A program made the translations under genes and the position numbers. A stretch of 64,000 nt of DNA, taken from assembly GCA_019918135.1 (NCBI GenBank), contig WBZZ01002446.1, positions 76,001 through 140,000 on the forward strand, given 5' to 3'. The stretch comes from Paulinella micropora (Eukaryota; Cercozoa; Imbricatea; Euglyphida; Paulinellidae). Positions 63,943 to 64,000 of this stretch are shown here, piece after piece (position 1 is the first letter of the stretch; every line of letters begins with the position of its first letter). Under the pieces are notes generated by a model that saw only the letters and a program-made list of their open reading frames with translations, did not search any database and was not told the DNA's origin.

Positions 63943-64000
63943 GGGAGTACATAGGCCATCGGTCCTTTCCATGGGCTGATTGGTATAAAGCTCCTAGAGT
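63940..64000 (+). mobile_element. SINE2 copy, cut by window end
   Basis: TTAGGGAGTACATAGG to GCTCCTAGAGT; only the first 61 bp are in the window. Confidence 0.85.

Overview
This is a repeat-packed stretch of nuclear DNA from a eukaryote, most likely a unicellular alga or other protist (inferred from content, not proven). The eukaryotic assignment rests on short GT-AG introns that join reading frames in phase, non-LTR and Ty1/copia retrotransposons, tRNA-derived SINEs, and long TTA, GA/CT and G-rich mini/microsatellites. I found no rRNA gene, no free-standing tRNA gene, no CRISPR array and no bacterial-style operon.

Region 1 (1-14170) is a decayed endogenous Polinton-like/virophage-like element. 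It holds a lipase-like fragment, a small ORF packed 3 nt after the polymerase stop, a protein-primed family B DNA polymerase (PolB) broken by many frameshifts, and two paralogous AP2-like/zinc-finger genes. PolB is split by an 8.65-kb insert (815-9467) bounded by a perfect 28-bp terminal inverted repeat. The insert carries two divergent genes: a 7-exon gene on the minus strand whose exons all join in phase (about 937 aa, with seven H-x3-C-x-C-x2-C cysteine motifs), and a plus-strand gene with two SAP domains and a DDE-transposase-like pattern. I read it as a large two-gene DNA transposon parked inside an endogenous virus.

Region 2 (14200-30160 apart from the retroposon cluster) is GA/CT microsatellite, a dispersed G-rich minisatellite (core GGTAGGGGGTGTCCTAA) and short exon-like islands.

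Region 3 (15546-25533 and 53258-64000) is two clusters of retroposons, all in the same orientation and all separated by (TTA)n tracts. They include two near full-length single-ORF LINEs (A, 18345-24457, intact 1703-codon ORF; B, 54778-61563, frameshifted), about 14 copies of a tRNA-derived SINE (SINE1), 6 of SINE2, 4 of SINE3 and several LINE 3' stubs. All five families end in a shared tail (core ATGGAGGCNCATGT, then (TAT)n), which fits SINEs parasitising the LINE reverse transcriptases and insertion into TTA microsatellites. Both LINE proteins end with a SUMO-interaction-like VIDLT, a GRP basic patch and a canonical PCNA-binding PIP box.

Region 4 (30164-50868) is a nest of Ty1/copia and DNA-transposon remains: a truncated integrase, a TNP2-like transposase fragment, a minus-strand copia (B) with a 260-bp LTR match at its ends, and a plus-strand copia (A, 41004-49322) inserted in its gag with the 5-bp target duplication ATCAT. 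A gag-like/MYND-finger reading frame and an opposite-strand integrase fragment also sit inside B. Region 5 (51978-53240) is a lysine/glutamate-rich spliced gene interrupted by a minisatellite insertion that seems to have created an intron.
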